Assembly (NCBI GenBank): GCA_946480845.1
Contig: CAMLLJ010000026.1
Coordinates: forward strand, 1-17,155
Direction: 5' to 3'
DNA from: an uncultured Gemmatimonadota bacterium
GTDB taxonomy: Bacteria > Gemmatimonadota > Gemmatimonadetes > Gemmatimonadales > GWC2-71-9
DNA: 17,155 bases
Position numbers and translations under genes: made by a program. The notes below the pieces were generated by a model. That model had not been told where the DNA came from, did no database searches, and worked only from the letters and a program-made list of their open reading frames with translations. Shown one piece after another: positions 14,944 through 17,155 of the stretch (within the stretch, counting starts at the first letter, position 1; each line of letters starts with the position of its first letter).

Positions 14944-17155
14944 GCGAACGGATCGCCCCGGGCGTCCGGGCCCACCTCGCCGCGGAGATCGCCGCGGCGG
15001 GGGGCCGGGAAGTCTCGTTCGTGGCGCAGGTGGACCGCGATGGCGTGGTCACCGGGGCCCGGGCCGTCGCACGGGGCACGGTGGATGCCGTGCTCGCCCT
15101 GGCCGGCGTGGCGCAGCGCGGCGAGATGCTGCTCCACAACCATCCGAGCGGCCGCCTCCAGCCTTCCGGCGCCGACCTCAACGTCGCGGCGCGGCTGCAC
15201 GACGGCGGCGTCGGCTTCGGCATCATCGACAACGAGGCGACCGAGCTGTACGTGGTCGTCGAGGTCCCGCGCGCGCCGGCCGCCGTGCGCATCGACCCGT
15301 TCGACGTGGTGGACACCCTCGGCGAGCGGGGCGCCGTCGCCACGGTGCTCGGCCAGTACGAGGACCGGCCCACCCAGCGGGACATGGCCGCCTACATCGC
15401 GGACGGCTACAACGACGGCGGCGTCCTGCTCCTCGAGGCGGGCACCGGCGTCGGCAAGTCGTTCGCCTACCTGGTCCCGGCACTGGCCTGGGCGCGCGCC
15501 AACGGCGAGCGCACCGTCATCAGCACCAACACCATCAACCTCCAGGAACAGCTCGTCGGCAAGGACCTGCCGCTGCTCCGCCGCGCGCTCTCGACCGACG
15601 AGCACGCGCCCACCTTCGCGCTGCTCAAGGGATGGCGGAACTACCTCTGCCTCTCGCGCATGCACGGCGCGGTCGCGGCGCAGCGCTCCCTGCTCGAGCC
15701 GGAGAAGCTGGAGGAGCTGTACAGCATCTCCGAATGGGCGGGGCGCACCTCGGATGGCACGCTCAGCGATCTCCCGGTGGCACCGACCAGCGAGGTGTGG
15801 GACGAGGTCAGCGCCGAGCCCGATCTCTGCGCGCGGATGAAGTGCTCGCACTTCGACCGCTGCTTCCTGTTCCGGGCACGCCGCCGCGCGGCAGAGGCGG
15901 ACGTCGTGGTGGTGAACCATCACCTGCTCGCCGCCGACCTCGCCGTGCGTCACGCGTCCGACAACTGGCAGGAGGCCGCGGTCCTGCCGCCCTACCGCCG
16001 CCTGGTGCTCGACGAGGCGCACCACCTCGAGGACGTGGCGGCCAATCACCTCGGCGTGCAGGTGACCAGCCGCGGCGCGCGCCGGCTCCTCTCCCGCTTC
16101 GAGCGCAACGGCCGCGGGCTCGCGCCCACGCTCGCCCACGAGCTCGCCGCACAGGCCGACCTGATGAGCCGGGCGAGTCTCGACCTCCTGCGCGAGCGGC
16201 TGCTGCCCGCGGTCGGCGATGCGCGCCGCGCCACCGAAGCGCTCTTCTCGCGGCTCTCGCTCTTCCTCGCCGATCAGCCGGTCCCCCAGTTTCGCCTGGA
16301 CGACGACTTCGCCGCCAACGCGATCTGGGCGGCCGGGCTCGGGTTCGACCTCGACGCGGCGCTCACCGCCTATCGCGCGCTGGGCCAGCTCGTGGAGACC
16401 ATCGCCGACCGGCTGGAGCAGGCCGAGGACACGGAGCGCCGCCGCCAGCTCCTGCAGGAGATGCGCGGCGTGATCCGCCGGCTCGAGTCGCTCTCCGACG
16501 GGCTCAACCGCACGCTCCGGCCGATCGCCGGCGGGCCGCCCACCGTGCGCTGGATGGAGCGGACCGGCCGGCGGCAGGCCGAGGTGGCGCTGTCGGCGGT
16601 CCCGCTCGACCTGGCGCCGGTCCTGCGCGAGCTGGTGTTCGACCGGCTCGAGACCGTCGTGCTCACCAGCGCGACGCTCGCGGCGGGCGGGGAGTTCGAT
16701 TTCCTGGAGTCGCGCCTCGGGCTCGCCGGGGAGGACACGCCGGTGACCGTGCGCGAGGTGTTCGCCTCGCCGTTCGACTTCGCGTCGCAGTGCCTCTTCG
16801 GGATCCCCACCGACATTCCCGAGCCGAGAGAGGACGAGGCGGGGCACTCGCAGGCCGTGGCGCGGGTGGTCACCGACCTCGCCCATGCGTCGGACGGCGG
16901 GATGTTCGTGCTCTTCACCAGCCACGCCGCGCTGCGCCGCGCCGCCGACGCACTCCGCGGCGGGCTGGGCGCGCGCTGGCCGCTGCTGGTTCAGGGCGAG
17001 GCCACGCGCGACATCCTGCTCCGCCGCTTCCGCGAGGCGGGCAATGCCATCCTGCTCGGCACCGATTCGTTCTGGGAAGGCGTGGACGTGCCGGGCCGCC
17101 CGCTCCGCACCCTCGTGCTGACCAAACTACCTTTCAAGGTTCCGTCGGAGCCGGT
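14940..17155 (+). CDS. dinG: DinG-type helicase with N-terminal RadC-like JAMM domain (3' end beyond window)
   Basis: GTG 14940 overlaps the previous stop (GTGA); 738 codons are visible. Residues about 10-115 are a JAB/JAMM domain of RadC type: Glu24, then HNHPSGRLQPSGADL (66-80) with the zinc-ligand pattern His66, His68 and Asp79 plus Ser76. Residues from about 135 onward are an XPD/DinG superfamily 2 helicase: YEDRPTQRDMA (Q-motif), Walker A GTGVGKS (168-174), STNTINLQEQL, an iron-sulfur domain with Cys237, Cys297, Cys302 and Cys308, VVVNHHLLAADL, the DEAH box (358-361), VLTSATLA, and TDSFWEGVDVPGR from 708. DinG unwinds DNA 5' to 3' and resolves R-loops and D-loops. Many Firmicutes DinG proteins have an exonuclease domain at the N terminus; a JAMM domain there is unusual. 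The last helicase motif lies outside. The protein is probably cytoplasmic, unlike its upstream neighbours. Confidence 0.92.
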   Translation, partial: MSERIAPGVRAHLAAEIAAAGGREVSFVAQVDRDGVVTGARAVARGTVDAVLALAGVAQRGEMLLHNHPSGRLQPSGADLNVAARLHDGGVGFGIIDNEATELYVVVEVPRAPAAVRIDPFDVVDTLGERGAVATVLGQYEDRPTQRDMAAYIADGYNDGGVLLLEAGTGVGKSFAYLVPALAWARANGERTVISTNTINLQEQLVGKDLPLLRRALSTDEHAPTFALLKGWRNYLCLSRMHGAVAAQRSLLEPEKLEELYSISEWAGRTSDGTLSDLPVAPTSEVWDEVSAEPDLCARMKCSHFDRCFLFRARRRAAEADVVVVNHHLLAADLAVRHASDNWQEAAVLPPYRRLVLDEAHHLEDVAANHLGVQVTSRGARRLLSRFERNGRGLAPTLAHELAAQADLMSRASLDLLRERLLPAVGDARRATEALFSRLSLFLADQPVPQFRLDDDFAANAIWAAGLGFDLDAALTAYRALGQLVETIADRLEQAEDTERRRQLLQEMRGVIRRLESLSDGLNRTLRPIAGGPPTVRWMERTGRRQAEVALSAVPLDLAPVLRELVFDRLETVVLTSATLAAGGEFDFLESRLGLAGEDTPVTVREVFASPFDFASQCLFGIPTDIPEPREDEAGHSQAVARVVTDLAHASDGGMFVLFTSHAALRRAADALRGGLGARWPLLVQGEATRDILLRRFREAGNAILLGTDSFWEGVDVPGRPLRTLVLTKLPFKVPSEP

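Noticed and set aside
14880..16925. Open frame of 681 codons on the minus strand across the helicase gene
   Set aside because: The plus strand encodes an unmistakable helicase there; the minus translation has no recognisable domain and is compositional.
1..17155. CRISPR arrays, insertion sequences, prophage genes, rRNA genes or riboswitches
   Set aside because: No direct-repeat array, transposase, integrase, rRNA segment or known riboswitch core was recognised on reading both strands; the composition appears even throughout.

Overview
The window is very GC-rich and densely coded, with repeated 4-bp start/stop overlaps, several lipoproteins, and large Ala/Arg/Glu-rich proteins. The gene content (DUF4159, a DUF4175-like giant, a Tat-exported protein of a family usually mislabelled 'asparagine synthetase B', methylmalonyl-CoA epimerase, RsmI, pseudo-Hpt protein) suggests a Gram-negative bacterium of the Gemmatimonadota or the wider FCB group. 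That placement is inferred from gene families only; no phylogenetic marker was aligned.

Left part (1-5550, mostly minus strand). Read from right to left, an operon-like run comprises pdxJ (vitamin B6), a 606-residue protein with two Hpt-like helical segments that lack the phospho-histidine, a flippase-like integral membrane protein, ispE (isoprenoid precursor synthesis) and tRNA-Gln(TTG). Beyond a perfect 16-bp inverted repeat lies the start of prs (ribose-phosphate pyrophosphokinase), cut by the window edge. The order ispE - tRNA-Gln - prs is known from other bacteria such as Pseudomonas; here a plus-strand lipoprotein gene (464-940) sits between the tRNA and prs, and prs seems to have its own promoter giving an almost leaderless transcript.

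Middle part (5550-7050). A plus-strand lipoprotein of unknown function starts at a TTG codon and faces a convergent methylmalonyl-CoA epimerase gene. Divergent from the epimerase is trxA (thioredoxin), followed by a strong GC hairpin.

Right part (7046-17155, plus strand). Six genes are chained by 4-bp ATGA/GTGA overlaps at every junction: rsmI (16S rRNA methyltransferase), an exported DUF4159 protein, a 1090-residue membrane protein with a coiled coil of about 500 residues (DUF4175-like), an exported TPR protein, a Tat-exported glutamine-amidotransferase-like protein, and a DinG-type iron-sulfur helicase that carries a RadC-like JAMM metalloprotease domain at its N terminus and runs off the window. 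The four middle genes look like one exported/envelope-associated module of unknown function; rsmI and the helicase are cytoplasmic passengers or partners. The JAMM-DinG fusion, the phospho-histidine-less Hpt protein and the four-gene envelope module are the most interesting items.
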